NCBI GenBank assembly: GCA_018398805.1
Contig: JAGFBZ010000688.1
Location: 1 to 64,000, forward strand
Origin: Hirundichthys speculiger
Taxonomy: Eukaryota > Chordata > Actinopteri > Beloniformes > Exocoetidae
Direction: 5' to 3'
DNA: 64,000 nt
The notes under the pieces were generated by a model. It did not search any database. It had not been told where the DNA came from and saw only the letters and a program-made list of their open reading frames with translations. The position numbers and the translations under genes were made by a program. Shown piece by piece: positions 24,201-33,704 of this stretch; position 1 is the stretch's first letter, and each line of letters opens with the position of its first letter.

Positions 24201-26501
24201 TGTTTGATATTTGAGCCCTGATCCAGTTCTGGAGTTCCTGTCCAGGTCAATCGGCCCAAGCGGCATTCTGCTGCAAACACCTGTTTCATCACAAATCAAA
24301 AACGTTTCAGTTCGGGTTATTTTGATCTCTTAACAGAAGTTGACAGTCCTCACCATCTAATAATGGACCTGAGGTTGATTCAACTCCGGGATGTTTGTCC
24401 GTTTCAGGCCAGGTGGAGGAGACCCCAGACTCCATGCTGTTTTACACCTACCTGCCCAACGAGCCCCTCAGCAAAGAGCGAGTGGAGGCTTTCAGTGACG
24501 GGGTTTACGCCATCGTAGCGACGCTCCTCATCCTCGACATATGGTTGGTTCCGCTTCATTTCCCTCTCTGAGTAGACAAGATGGCTTTCTCCCCCCAAAA
24601 CGCTTTACATTCTCAAAGTTCCTTTAAAAGTGAACTCAGTTTAGAAGTGCACCAGTTTATTGGTTGGTGATGAGAAACGGGTGATTTTCAGGTCATTTTT
24701 GCGGCCGTAAACAGGTCGGCATGGAATGAAAACAGAAATTTAAATATTTCACCAAGAAGCACATCTTTGATGGCAACTTTTGAAGTCTGCGAGACAAGAA
24801 CAAGTCACGGAGGAACAAAAATGTTTTGGACAGCAAACTGGAACCAAAGACTGAAAGACCCGGGTCTCACTGGGAGCGTTTCAGAAGTGGAGATTAGGAG
24901 TTTACCCGAAAATTTCGAGATCGCGTCGAGAAGCAAGGCGTGTGACGCACGCGGTTGCCTTGCTTCTTTAGACAAGCAAGGCAACCGTGCGATTCTCGAC
25001 GCGCGCGGTTGCTTCTCTAAAGAAGCAAGGTTGCTTCGTCGAGAATCGCGCAGTTGCCTTGTTGCTTCTCTAAAGAAGCAAGGCAACTGCGTCAAATAAA
25101 ATGTGCTTTCCACTCATAAAATGAACCTGTTCTCGTTCCTGTGTGGTTCAGATCCACCAACTAAGAATATCTGTGCTCGATCATCTTCCAGCTCAAGCTG
25201 CTATGTGTAAATTGGTTGTGTAAACCCTCGTTGACTAGAGTGGTTGTGATTGACAGCAGCTGGTATGGTGACGTGGCACCGGTAACCTCTTGGTCACTAG
25301 CATCGCTTGGCGCCAGCCATGGTTCAAAGAGTCCAGTCAAGTTTCAAAATAAAACGCCGCGAGCGGGCTCTGACCCGTACATCCACATATCAGGTCTTAG
25401 AAGAGATCTGAACCACGGAGGAGGAGAGGGTCAGTTTAGAAACTGAGAAGCGGTGACAAACATGAGTGTAAACCAGCAAATTACCGTGCGATTCTCACTT
25501 TATCTCAGAACCTTCGGGTAAACTCGCAACCTCACGAAACCAGCCGAGCTGAAACGCTCCCGGTGGGACTTGAGGTCGGAGCAAAACTGCAATGATGGGG
25601 GACGACTGTGGTTCTGTTGCTCCCGTTGTTTTTATCTTTGATCAGTGACCATAAGTGATTGATCGCAATTCCTAGAAAGCATCCGAACCGATCAAAAAAG
25701 GATTGCGATTGGTGCGTACCTAACCTCTACTCTGTAACAGTGGAAAAACTTAAATAAAATAAAATGCTGAGTGTAGGATGTTGTAGGTAACACAAGTATT
25801 TAAAAAGCCTTGTTTGTTTTGTTTCAAGTGAGGACAATGTTCCCGACCCAACGGTTGTGGAGAGGCAGTACGGCGGCAGCCTGGTGGCGGCGCTGCAGGA
25901 CTACGGCCCCGAGTATCTCGCCTACTTTGGCTCTTTCGCCACCGTCGGCCTCCTCTGGTTCGTCCATCACTCCCTCTTCCTCCAGGTCACCAAGGTGACG
26001 CGCTTCATGGGCCTGATGAACACCTTCTCCCTGGCGTTTGTGGGCGGTTTGCCGCTAGCCTACCAGCTGACGCACGAGTTCCCGCGCAACTCCCAGAACG
26101 AGCTGGAGGCCATTCAGATCAGCTGCGTCATCATCTTCTTCGCCGGTATTTTTCAGCTCGCCATTTGGGTGGTCGCTCTCTACAACGAGAGGGAGACCCT
26201 GCACCCGCACGTGTGGTACGGCGGCCGCGAGCACGTGCTAATGCTAGCCAAGCTCGCCCTGTACCCCCTCATTGCGCTGGGCACGTTTTTCCTGACGTGC
26301 ATTTTGAGCAAATTCAGCGCCTCCATCTTCCACCTGATGGAGATCACGGTGCCCTTTGCGTTCCTCGTGCTGAGGCTCCTGGTGCGGGTCGGGCTGGCGC
26401 TGCTCCGGCTGATCTTCTGTCCCGACCGGCGCGACCTGAGAACCATCGTGGAGGAGGAAGGGGACGAGACGAGCGTGTCGTTCAACGCCGTGGTCACCTA
26501 G
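18024..26501 (+). CDS. tmem175: TMEM175, endosomal/lysosomal potassium and proton channel (10 coding exons)
   Basis: The exons are 18024-18227, 21340-21378, 21455-21552, 21887-21938, 22889-22924, 23000-23083, 23163-23327, 23411-23489, 24408-24543 and 25829-26501. All introns have GT-AG ends and every junction keeps phase, giving 521 residues; human TMEM175 has 504. The family forms a dimeric K+ leak and H+ release channel in late endosome and lysosome membranes, with no P-loop. Both 6-TM repeats are present. Each opens with the family signature: RLLAYSD at residues 52-58 and RVEAFSD at 277-283. By alignment from memory of the human protein, the hydrophobic gate isoleucines (human I46 and I271) correspond to I63 and I288. 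Other strong matches are the VYLMTFLIVTVAWAAH block in repeat I and the AYFGSFATVGLLWF block in repeat II. The start has a good Kozak context (GCGATGG) and begins an acidic, Ser/Gly-rich cytosolic tail. I see no frameshift or stop. The one oddity is Tyr where human repeat I has Phe in FSD. Confidence 0.96.
19399..20782 (-). mobile_element. Retroposon-like insertion carrying a membrane-protein gene
   Basis: Comparison with the unbroken sister repeats (CAAGCCAAAATCCTTTAAA at about 38308 and 54405) fixes the insertion: AAAATC occurs on both sides (19393-19398 and 20783-20788) as a target duplication. On the minus strand the element runs from about 20782, through one open reading frame (20645-20211) and an 800-bp 3' UTR, to ATAATAAATCTGATTCTGAT and a short (GATTCT)n tail at 19399-19420. 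That layout is typical of LINE-mobilised non-LTR elements. It has no reverse transcriptase, so it is non-autonomous or a retrocopy. Confidence 0.7.
20211..20645 (-). CDS. Uncharacterised 144-residue membrane protein of the nested retroposon
   Basis: I do not recognise the family. The frame is intact from ATG (context AATTATGG) to TGA and lies centrally in the inserted element. It has an amphipathic N-terminus (residues 1-16), a polar stretch (17-33), a conserved-looking LGWNLGCLPPLF segment (39-50) and one clear transmembrane helix at about 55-78 followed by Tyr-Arg-Lys. A weaker hydrophobic stretch lies at 83-105 and a C-terminal amphipathic helix at about 110-129. I see no enzymatic motif. 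It could be the remains of a captured host gene or a small element-encoded protein. Neighbouring tmem175 exons are unrelated and on the other strand. Confidence 0.5.
   Translation of the reverse strand: MDLISWFLNAINQFFSERKQDTGESSGPHGTLAGYIKDLGWNLGCLPPLFIVDTKVYLLGFMITGFLLFGVGGYLLYRKIYMAAAILDTANLPAVCVGMSRAVITQTAALGELNRKLEVILVTVFELWRNGFDPGEVQAPLREN
21340..21378 (+). CDS. tmem175: tmem175 coding exon 2 (39 bp micro-exon)
   Basis: It encodes 13 residues (ILPVAHTKVEDNE) matching the ILPVTHTE stretch of human TMEM175. The acceptor is CCGCAG, the donor GAG|GTAAAG, and it is phase 0 on both sides. Intron 1 before it is 3.1 kb and repeat-filled. Confidence 0.93.
21455..21552 (+). CDS. tmem175: tmem175 coding exon 3
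   Basis: It encodes residues 82-113, including the TM2 segment VYLMTFLIVTVAWAAH, nearly identical to human. The acceptor is TTTGCAG and the donor ATCAG|GTCGGT. It ends in phase 2; the split codon is Arg114. Confidence 0.94.
21563..21824. mobile_element. Short hAT-like MITE in tmem175 intron 3
   Basis: The ends CTAGCGCTGTAGCGATAC and ATCGCTCAGCTCTAG are inverted repeats around TATCGATA-rich sequence. The same family appears at 53628, 54769 and 63919. Confidence 0.6.
21887..21938 (+). CDS. tmem175: tmem175 coding exon 4
   Basis: It completes Arg114 and adds LFQVIVRIDDCLALLNL. Human TMEM175 has LFQVVGKTDDTLALLNL here. The acceptor is TTCCACAG and the donor CTC|GTGAGT. Confidence 0.93.
22025..22689. 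mobile_element. Mariner-type MITE in tmem175 intron 4
   Basis: The ends CAGTGGTACCTCTATTTACG and AAGTAGAGCTACCACTG are flanked by TA. It holds tandem internal units of about 35 bp (GATGCTAAGCGATAGCCAAT at 22350-22470). The whole element is bracketed by a 29-bp direct repeat at 21996-22024 and 22746-22774. Confidence 0.8.
22889..22924 (+). CDS. tmem175: tmem175 coding exon 5 (36 bp micro-exon)
   Basis: It encodes ACMMLITFLPYT, part of TM3; human has ACMMTITFLPYT. The acceptor is CTCTTCAG and the donor ACG|GTGAGT. Intron 4 before it carries a mariner-type MITE. Confidence 0.93.
23000..23083 (+). CDS. tmem175: tmem175 coding exon 6
   Basis: It encodes residues 144-171 (from FSLMATFPENILGI to GVIQ), corresponding to human TM4. 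The acceptor is CTCTGCAG and the donor CAG|GTGAGA. Confidence 0.94.
23163..23327 (+). CDS. tmem175: tmem175 coding exon 7
   Basis: It encodes residues 172-226: TM4/TM5 and their linker, ending in the hydrophobic FASIFSFIFFQL. The acceptor is CTCTTCCAG and the donor CTG|GTCAGT. An in-frame stop in the following intron confirms the need to splice. Confidence 0.93.
23411..23489 (+). CDS. tmem175: tmem175 coding exon 8
   Basis: It encodes residues 227-252, the TM6 segment (SYVLLAIVIFLPYIS) that closes repeat I. The acceptor is TTTTCCAG and the donor ATCG|GTGAGG. It ends in phase 1. Reading on into the intron would reach a stop at about 23516. Confidence 0.93.
23575..24194 (-). mobile_element. 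Truncated hAT-like element in tmem175 intron 8
   Basis: An inverted relative of the 37571-38647 element. Its TIR end (CGTGTATCCCTA) is at 24194 and the other end is missing. Confidence 0.7.
24408..24543 (+). CDS. tmem175: tmem175 coding exon 9
   Basis: It encodes residues 253-297, including the second pore signature in PLSKERVEAFSDGVYAIVAT, which is near identical to human. The acceptor is CCGTTTCAG and the donor ATATG|GTTGGT. It ends in phase 2. Confidence 0.95.
24930..25095. repeat. Cluster of nested inverted repeats in tmem175 intron 9
   Basis: Stem pairs are 24952-24965 with 24974-24987, 24989-25001 with 25037-25049, 25009-25016 with 25021-25028 and 25050-25069 with 25074-25090. All derive from a GGTTGCCTTGCTTCT module in alternating orientation. 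Confidence 0.9.
25829..26501 (+). CDS. tmem175: tmem175 coding exon 10 (terminal)
   Basis: It encodes residues 298-521 and the stop TAG at 26499-26501. The acceptor is TTTCAAG; the first base completes Cys298, giving CEDNVPDP as in human. It covers TM2-TM6 of repeat II, with GSFATVGLLWFVHHSLF, AFVGGLPLAYQ, GGREHVLM and AKLALYP. The rest of the repeat sits in this single exon, unlike the finely split repeat I. Confidence 0.96.
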
Positions 26502-26894
26502 CTGGCGCGAGGCGTTGACGGATGTTCAAGAGAGTGCTCGGAGCTGCGGGGGCATCGCTGCTGAGAAAGTTGGTCCCAGGAAGAGTTACAGTTGCCCGGT
26601 TCGGTTTGAAACGGCCGCGAAATGGGAAGTGGTTTGCTCTCTTGTCAACAGTGAAACTTGTTTCAGTCTTGAGACGGGATTAAACACGGTCACCCATGCT
26701 GAAGGTGAAATACGGATCCCCCGGAGGTCGAGAAAACGCTGTTGGAAAAGCGCGTAGACAGACGTGGCACCGATGGAGCCGGCCAAAGCTTACCCATCTT
26801 ATATCCTGACGCATCTAAAAGGTGGCGAGTCAAAAAAAAAACAAAAAAGACAAGAAAACGGAGTTGATGCACGAGCAAAAAGGCACAAGTTTGT

Positions 26895-27724
26895 GAATTC
26901 CAATTCCTCCCTTAACCCTGAATCAGACTGAAATGTATCAGAGCCGTGTTGTCTCTGTAGTTCCTGAAATGACACAGGGATAACATTGAAAAGAGCGCTG
27001 TATATTCTCTAAATAATATTAGCAAATAACACAATAGAGGATACATTATTCAGTCCTCCGTCGCTACACAACAAGGTATACAAGTAACGTGAAGCCGGCC
27101 AGGACCGCCGGTCCGGCAACAAACATCGTAAAGTAAAAAAATAAATGTTACGCAACAACGATGTTAATCCATGAAAAAAGTCTCAAACAAGGACAATAAG
27201 ATGGTTTCGTAACATTTATATCTTTAAGAATTACGAAGATACTTACGTTTGTAGCTAGCTTTTTTTGTCGCCATCCTTTTCTAAGATGTTTTGGCTAAAT
27301 TATCCAGAAGGCACTGGGTAATTTAGCCAAGACATCTTTGAAAAGGATGGCGACAAAAAAAGCTAGCTACAAATGTAAGTATCTTCGTAATTCTTAAAAA
27401 AAAAAATGTTACGCAACAACGTTAATCCATGAAAAAAGTCTCAAACAAGGACAATAAGATGGTTTCGTAACATTTATATCTTTAAGAAATACAAAGATAC
27501 TTACGTTTGTAGCTAGCTTTTTTTGTCACCATCCTTTTCAAAGATGTCTTGGCTAAATTACCCAGTGCCTTCTGGGTAGTCCCTTACTTCCAAGGGGGAT
27601 GCCGGAGAATCTCAATTTTGAGGGCGATTCAGCCCTCAAACTTGTCCCTCAATTTGACGTTCTTAGAATCCGGACAGCACTAGCACATTTTTGAGATTGA
27701 GGGCTAAGGGAGGAATTGGAATTC
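26895..27724. mobile_element. TIR-bounded composite element with internal triplication
   Basis: The perfect 20-bp ends GAATTCCAATTCCTCCCTTA (26895-26914) and their reverse complement (27705-27724) bracket a segment that occurs as direct (about 27136-27307), inverted (27308-27408) and direct (27409-27574) copies. No transposase; superfamily unknown. Confidence 0.7.
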
Positions 27725-27774
27725 CCCCTACGTCTGGAGTCTTGGGGGCTTTAAAACCCACATCAGGACCCGTA

Positions 27775-27822
27775 CCCACCTGTACCCACCTGTACCCACC
27801 TGTACCCACCTGTACCCACACA
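27775..27822. repeat. 10-bp minisatellite, unit ACCTGTACCC
   Basis: About five units, the first with a CCGT variant. Confidence 0.9.
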
Positions 27823-30427
27823 ACAGGTACGGCCATGAAATTCTTAGCTGCACTTCTTTACCGTCCAACATGTGCGTGACATGCACGAGGCTGCACCTTC
27901 GCCCATTTGAGTCCGTCACGATGTCGTTCCGCCCCATTTACCAGAAAAAAAAAGTTTTGAATCTGTGAAACGCAAGTAATAAGGAGAAAACCAATTAATT
28001 GAAATTTTAAAATGTTAAAAAGCAGTGAAAATTAAATTTGAACGGTACCTTTCAAAATTCAGGAAGTTGGGACAGAGGCGCATGTTTTCCTGATGTTAGT
28101 TAAATCAGTGTTTGTTTCATAAAGGACCAATTTTATTTGTTTATTTGTACTTTTTTTCAGTTTATGCTATTCAAAAACCTGTCTAGAGCTTTTATCATCG
28201 TCAGCGGTGCCTTCAGATTCAGTTACGTATTGGTTTCAGGACATGTCTCTGCTTTGCCTCACCTGAACCTGGACCTGGACCTGAACCTGGAGGAGAAACT
28301 GGTGTCTGTAGATCTTTTTTTGTGTGTTTATGTTCTACGCTGTGGTGAACGTCCACAACAGTTTTTGCCGGTTTTTTTTTTTTAGGACCAAAGCTTCCTA
28401 AAAATAAACAAAACATTCCCTTAAATTAAACTGAAACTGATATTTGAATATGAAAACGCTCTTCTGTGCTGCTTTAAGTTGGGTTTTTCTATTTTTTTCC
28501 CAGTGTTTTGTCGCCCTGTCTCAACTTTTCTCAAGGCCGTTGTATGTCGCAATACCACTTCTGACCACAAGGGGGCGCACAGATCTGCTTTGACAAAAGA
28601 GCCACCGACAGCAGCGTTCCAACTAGAGGTCTTTGAAATAACCCGAAAACCCGAGGTTCCAACCTGACCCGAATAGGGTCTCGGGTCCATTCATAAGAAG
28701 TGACTCCGGGTTCGGGTCGGAATCGGTACAGTTAGTCTCGGGTCCGGTCGGTGCTCTCTGACAAACTGGGTCCATGTTTACCCGAAAGTGGTAAAGATAT
28801 TGGCGGTGGTAGCTGTCACTCAGCTCCGCCCCCTTCCATCCAATAGGCTGTGAAATGTCAGGTGACAGGTCAAGCAAAAGTAAACAAACAAACAGTACTT
28901 TGGTTTAGCCAATGTCAGGACTCGGGGCAGTTAAATGATTATTCATTAACGTGGCGTATTTGTCATAAAACAATCGTGTTGCCGTAGCGTGTTTATGCGG
29001 TTTGCCCGGCAGCTGTGAAGCACAGCGAATCGCCAAAATGATAACGTTGGATGAGAGAATATGTTCACGACACGTCCTGACCGGTGTAGGCTATTAGCAT
29101 TAGCAGTTGCTACCAATAGCATATGTATCCACAAAGAAAATAGTGACGTGGATTTATTGTTGTATATTATCACGTAGCCTATGTAGCAACTGAACCGGGT
29201 AGAAGAAGACAACTTTAGGTAAGAAAATCAAGTTTTATTTAATGCTAGCCAACTTTAAAATTAGCAACTATGGGCTGGATTGTCTCGGTTCTATCCGGGT
29301 AACTCGGTTCGGTTCGTGGTTGGAAACTAAAGACTCAGGTCGGGTCGGTTCTGGGTCCATTCGGGTTCGCAACCCGGACTTATGGTAATAGCTCGGGTTG
29401 GTTCGGTTTTGGGTCGAATTTTTACGGGTTTAATCTGATTCGGGTCCATGAAAGTGGACCTGTGAAGACCTCTAGTTCCAACGAGTGGAGACGGTCCGGC
29501 ACATCTCCCGACACTATTTCATCACTTCTTCTAAATGCCGTTGATAAAACAGACAGCTGTCTTATCAGAGCATCATGGCGCCGTTGGCGGCACAGACGGA
29601 CCGTCGTTCATCTTCCGCTACGTCGACAAGATGACGATCGCTGACCGTGGACTCGGGGATAAACAGAACCGTCTCTGATGGCACGCCTTTACGTGCGAGG
29701 TCATAGGTGCACTTTGCGCATTAACTTTTCTTGTGGTACGCTGCCACCATGTGGCCAGAAGTGGCAATGCCACATGAAGCATTGGAGGCATCAAATCCAA
29801 ACGTAGCAGTCTTTAAAATGTTTTTATTAGATCATAAATCATTTTATAAGTTTAAATGAATTATTGTGTTTCCTTTATGTTCTACACAGTTTAGGGGCCG
29901 AGTTTTGTCTCACTGACATTTCAATTGAAAGATTTTTTTTTAGTTTTGAATAGAAAGTCTGAGTCTTCATGGTAAAAACACTGGAAGCCATTGATGCTAT
30001 AATTAACCAGTTTTATTTAGATGCACTTTAATTTAAACCTGCCAGATTTTTTTTTTTTACTTTTGGTTTTTTGTTGTTTGTTTTTGTTGGTTTTGTTTGT
30101 TAAGATGAGGAATCAAACGGCTGCTACTGAACATTGTTTTTCCTTTTCTGTTGCATTTCGGCCTTAAACGTGGTTTTGTTTTGATTGTATTTGTCTGTAA
30201 AGATATTTTTTTATCGAGTTAGAAGGTTAACACGTCTTTCATTTCAGAGAAGTTTCCCATCTCTAATGCCAAAGTAATGACTCAACAAAAACAAGCGTAT
30301 TTAACAGCTACAGATGTATAGTTACCGTGTGATTCCTCTGGCGTAGTGGCACGAGTACAAACAGCATTTGCTCCTCAACAATGTGCAGAAAATATTTTTT
30401 TAAATGTCAAACAAGCCTTGTTTTGTG

Positions 30428-30433
30428 AATAAA
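30428..30433 (+). terminator. tmem175: Candidate poly(A) signal AATAAA for tmem175
   Basis: An AATAAA hexamer on the plus strand, followed by GT/T-rich sequence at 30470-30485. It faces the minus-strand signal at 30534. Assignment to tmem175 rests on position only. Confidence 0.4.
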
Positions 30434-30533
30434 TCTGTACTTTAGTCCGTAAATGTGAAACTGGACTCTTTGTCTCGTCTTTATTAATGTCATGAAACAG
30501 TGAAGAAACTGAACACCTTTTAAAGAAAACAAC

Positions 30534-30539
30534 TTTATT
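30534..30539 (-). terminator. cds1: Candidate poly(A) signal AATAAA for cds1
   Basis: TTTATT on the plus strand reads AATAAA on the minus strand, followed on that strand by GTTGTTTTC, a GU-rich downstream element. It would give cds1 a 3' UTR of about 3 kb, running through the (TA)n tract at 31.1-31.6 kb. It is inferred from position. Confidence 0.45.
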
Positions 30540-31136
30540 CACCTCCGTACAACACCCCCAACCAGTCTGGTTTATGCACGACTTCCTTTAACGGCAGCAG
30601 TCTTTTCTTTTATCTTATTCACTCCAAAAGCAACAGCCTGTCTTTAGAAAACAGTTTTGTTTTTTACCCAAAGCAAATCAAACAACATGAAAACAGACAA
30701 AATGATAAATTAGAGCGACCAGCAACGAGCAGCGACGACTGCTACGTTAAAACCTTCTGCTCGCTTTCCTACTTTGACTTTGTTTCTCTGGCTAAAGTTT
30801 AAAGTAAAATCGTCTCCAACAGCTCAGCTGGAGTCGGTTCTGACGGTGAAACCAGAGTCTGGAGTGGGCCGACGGAAGAATGAACACATTCAGAACCAGA
30901 ACCGATGACGGTTTTCATCGAAACCATCTCAAAAAACAACTTTTTCCTTCGTTTTATTGCACTTATTGTTAATGCATCTCGGGATTCAACACATTCTGTG
31001 TTTTGTGGGAAGCAGCATGAATCACCTTGTTGAATAGTATGTATGAAAGTAAATAAATTAGCCTTAGCTTTGCCAGATTCAAGTATGAGCATAAACACCT
31101 GTGGGTTTGGACTGTTGTTTTTTCACACACATATAC

Positions 31137-31219
<83 letters not shown>

Positions 31220-31381
31220 CACACACACACACCTATATATATATATATACACACACACGTATATATATAACACACACACACATACATGTATATATATATA
31301 TACATATATATATATTATATACATGTATGTGTGTGTATATATATATATATATATATACATACATATATATACACATATGTG

Positions 31382-31431
<50 letters not shown>

Positions 31432-31491
31432 CACATGTATATACATGGTGTGTATATAAGTGTATATATAATATAATGTAATATACCTCAC

Positions 31492-31545
<54 letters not shown>

Positions 31546-31560
31546 TACACACACACATAT

Positions 31561-31601
<41 letters not shown>
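31137..31601. repeat. (TA)n/(CA)n microsatellite in the predicted cds1 3' UTR
   Basis: An 80-bp pure TA run at the start is followed by alternating TA and CA/GT blocks. Its long open frames in Ile/Tyr/His/Val are repeat artefacts. Confidence 0.95.
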
Positions 31602-31604
<3 letters not shown>

Positions 31605-33574
31605 TCACCATAGAATTTAAATCTTTCAACAAGGCACTTTAAACATAATTCTTTCATTATTGGAGACAAAAAGAAATCTAATCCTTAATTAGTAGATGAT
31701 CCCTTCTTCTTCTTTTTTGGTTTAAGTGGCATCACTGTTAATTACTCCGCAGCTCACTCCAGACTCCACGTGAAATCACGTGACGGGTTTAAATCATGAA
31801 ACTCACCTGGTCCCGAAGACCCGCCCACTCTAATCAGAGGACACGCCCCTAAAACACACTTCTACGGAGAAACGAATAAATTACGTCACTTCTGGGCGCA
31901 AACAAATCCGATAATCGCCGCGGGGGGCTCGCGCAGGTCCCAGAGTCTCGGTCCCTGAGCAGCAGACGTGGGGACAGGAGGGACCTGGACCCCCAGGGGC
32001 CGCAGAGCTCCGCGGAAGGATATCAGCGTCCATCGAACAGTGCTTTGGTAAACTTCTCGCCCCACCGGGACATCTGGATTCAAATCAGCGAATCCAGACG
32101 CAAACATCCTAACAGGCCTGTAACCCAAAGATTCAAATATTTCACTCATAAAAAAAAAAAACAGTCCTATTAAAACCGCCTCCCAGAGTTTCTATAAACT
32201 TAGATATGCGTCATTACCGTAGTGTTTACTGCACAAACACATCAGAGTATATGAGCTCTATAAATAATCAAACATGTCATTGATCACATCTCGTACTGCA
32301 AACTACATTCAAAACCTAGATAGATGTGATTAAATGCATATGAACACTCAAAAATAGTCAACCCCCCCCATTATTACAGTGCAACCTCGACTAATATGAA
32401 CAAACGAGGCTCCGCCCCTTTCTTAAAGGGCCAGTTCCACCAAGAAGATGAATGCCACTCAGCGTGAAGTTGCTCCTTTAAAGCTCACGTGTAGATGCAG
32501 ATCAGAGCTTCGTCTGACATCATGAGACGATCCAGAAGCAAAACCTGAGTGGCGCTGATCTCCTGAACTCTAAATAGATGACTATTCATTAATATTAAAA
32601 AAAAAAAAAACACACACACACACATCTGCATAATCTTAAATCCTTCTCACATCTGTATTTGACCCCCAACCGCCCTTAAAATATCTTCAGATCAAATCTA
32701 CTCCGCTACTTCTTAAAAATCTAATTTGTTCATGCTGAAGGCTACAAATGACTTTTATCTTTTATTTGCATATCATTTTTCTTAGCTTAAGTGTTGTTTT
32801 TTTTTTTTTCCCGGCAGCAGTTCACGTAAGTAAGTTATATATTAGGTATTTGTTCAGCTATATATATATTTTCAGTATATTTATGTACAATATACTACTT
32901 CAAGTGTGCAGATGAAGCTCAGCTAGAAACCTAAAGGCGGGACGTCCGTCCACGCCGCGGACCTGGGGGCGGGGCTTAAACATGCTGAGAGCCCAGTTAA
33001 GCTGTGAGCGTTGGATGGAGCCGAGTCGTCACCCCAGACCCGGACAGACGGGCCTCCACGGTCCGACCCGCGACCCCGACGCCCCCTGGGCCCGGTTTAT
33101 GCTGGTGAAAGCTTCTTTCATCCGTTTTGTTTTTTTTAATTATTCCTCAGAGCAAAAGTCAGTGCAATGTTCTCCGTCTGCAGCCACGTCCAGGATCCGG
33201 ACCGGACCGGACCGGACCGCTGTGTGCTTTTGAGTTGCTTCTGTTCAGTCTGTCTAAGCGTGGCGACGGTCCAAGAGGAGAAACAAAAAAAAAAAAAACA
33301 GTGTCCTACTTTAGCCGTCCTTTCCTTGTTTTGTGTTTTTTTTCTGTTCCTCGTCATCCCGAGAGTCACTTCAGGGTCAAAGCTGTGATTTTAAACTGGC
33401 TGGAAGTTGATTTAAATACAAAAAAAAAAAAAAAAAAAAAAAAAAGGAAGCCGACGAGATGATGACGGACGCTCCGACGATCACGAGAGCTAACGCAAAC
33501 CACCTCAAGCGCTTTCTCCATCTCTCCGGTCGTCATCCTCTCGAGCCGGCGGCGGCGGCGGTGGGGGGAGGGGC

Positions 33575-33704
33575 TTACTCGGCGGCGGCCGGGGCCAGCA
33601 TGCCCCTCTCTCTCAGGTGGGAGTGCAGAGTGTGGAAGATGCTGAGCTGCTGCTCCGGCTGAAGCATCAGCAGCTGCTGCATCACCTTGCTGGGGTTCGG
33701 ACCT
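33575..33704 (-). CDS. cds1: cds1 coding exon 13 (terminal)
   Basis: It encodes [20 protein letters not shown] and then a [15 protein letters not shown] tail with TAA at 33575-33577. LQPEQQL matches human CDS1. The acceptor is TCCTGCAG. Confidence 0.94.

Larger units (their letters stand above)
26502..30450 (+). other. tmem175: Probable tmem175 3' UTR and downstream sequence
   Basis: No coding exon is recognised here. The stretch holds a TIR-bounded composite element (26895-27724), a 10-bp minisatellite near 27777 and otherwise single-copy-looking sequence. The strongest plus-strand poly(A) signal beside low-complexity 3' UTR-like sequence is AATAAA at 30428. Earlier AATAAA hexamers at about 27139 and 28401 could end a shorter transcript, so the 3' UTR length is uncertain. 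Confidence 0.4.
30534..33574 (-). other. cds1: Probable cds1 3' UTR
   Basis: No other gene is visible between the cds1 stop and the convergent poly(A) signal. The stretch includes the (TA)n/(CA)n tract at 31137-31601, a poly-A of about 25 at 33420-33445 and otherwise unremarkable AT-rich sequence. An earlier poly(A) site is possible. Confidence 0.4.

Noticed and set aside
26165..26518. Arg/Pro-rich open frame inside tmem175 exon 10
   Set aside because: Shadow of the GC-rich channel exon in another frame.
31079..31669. 196-codon Ile/Tyr-rich frame
   Set aside because: Translation of TA/CA microsatellite.
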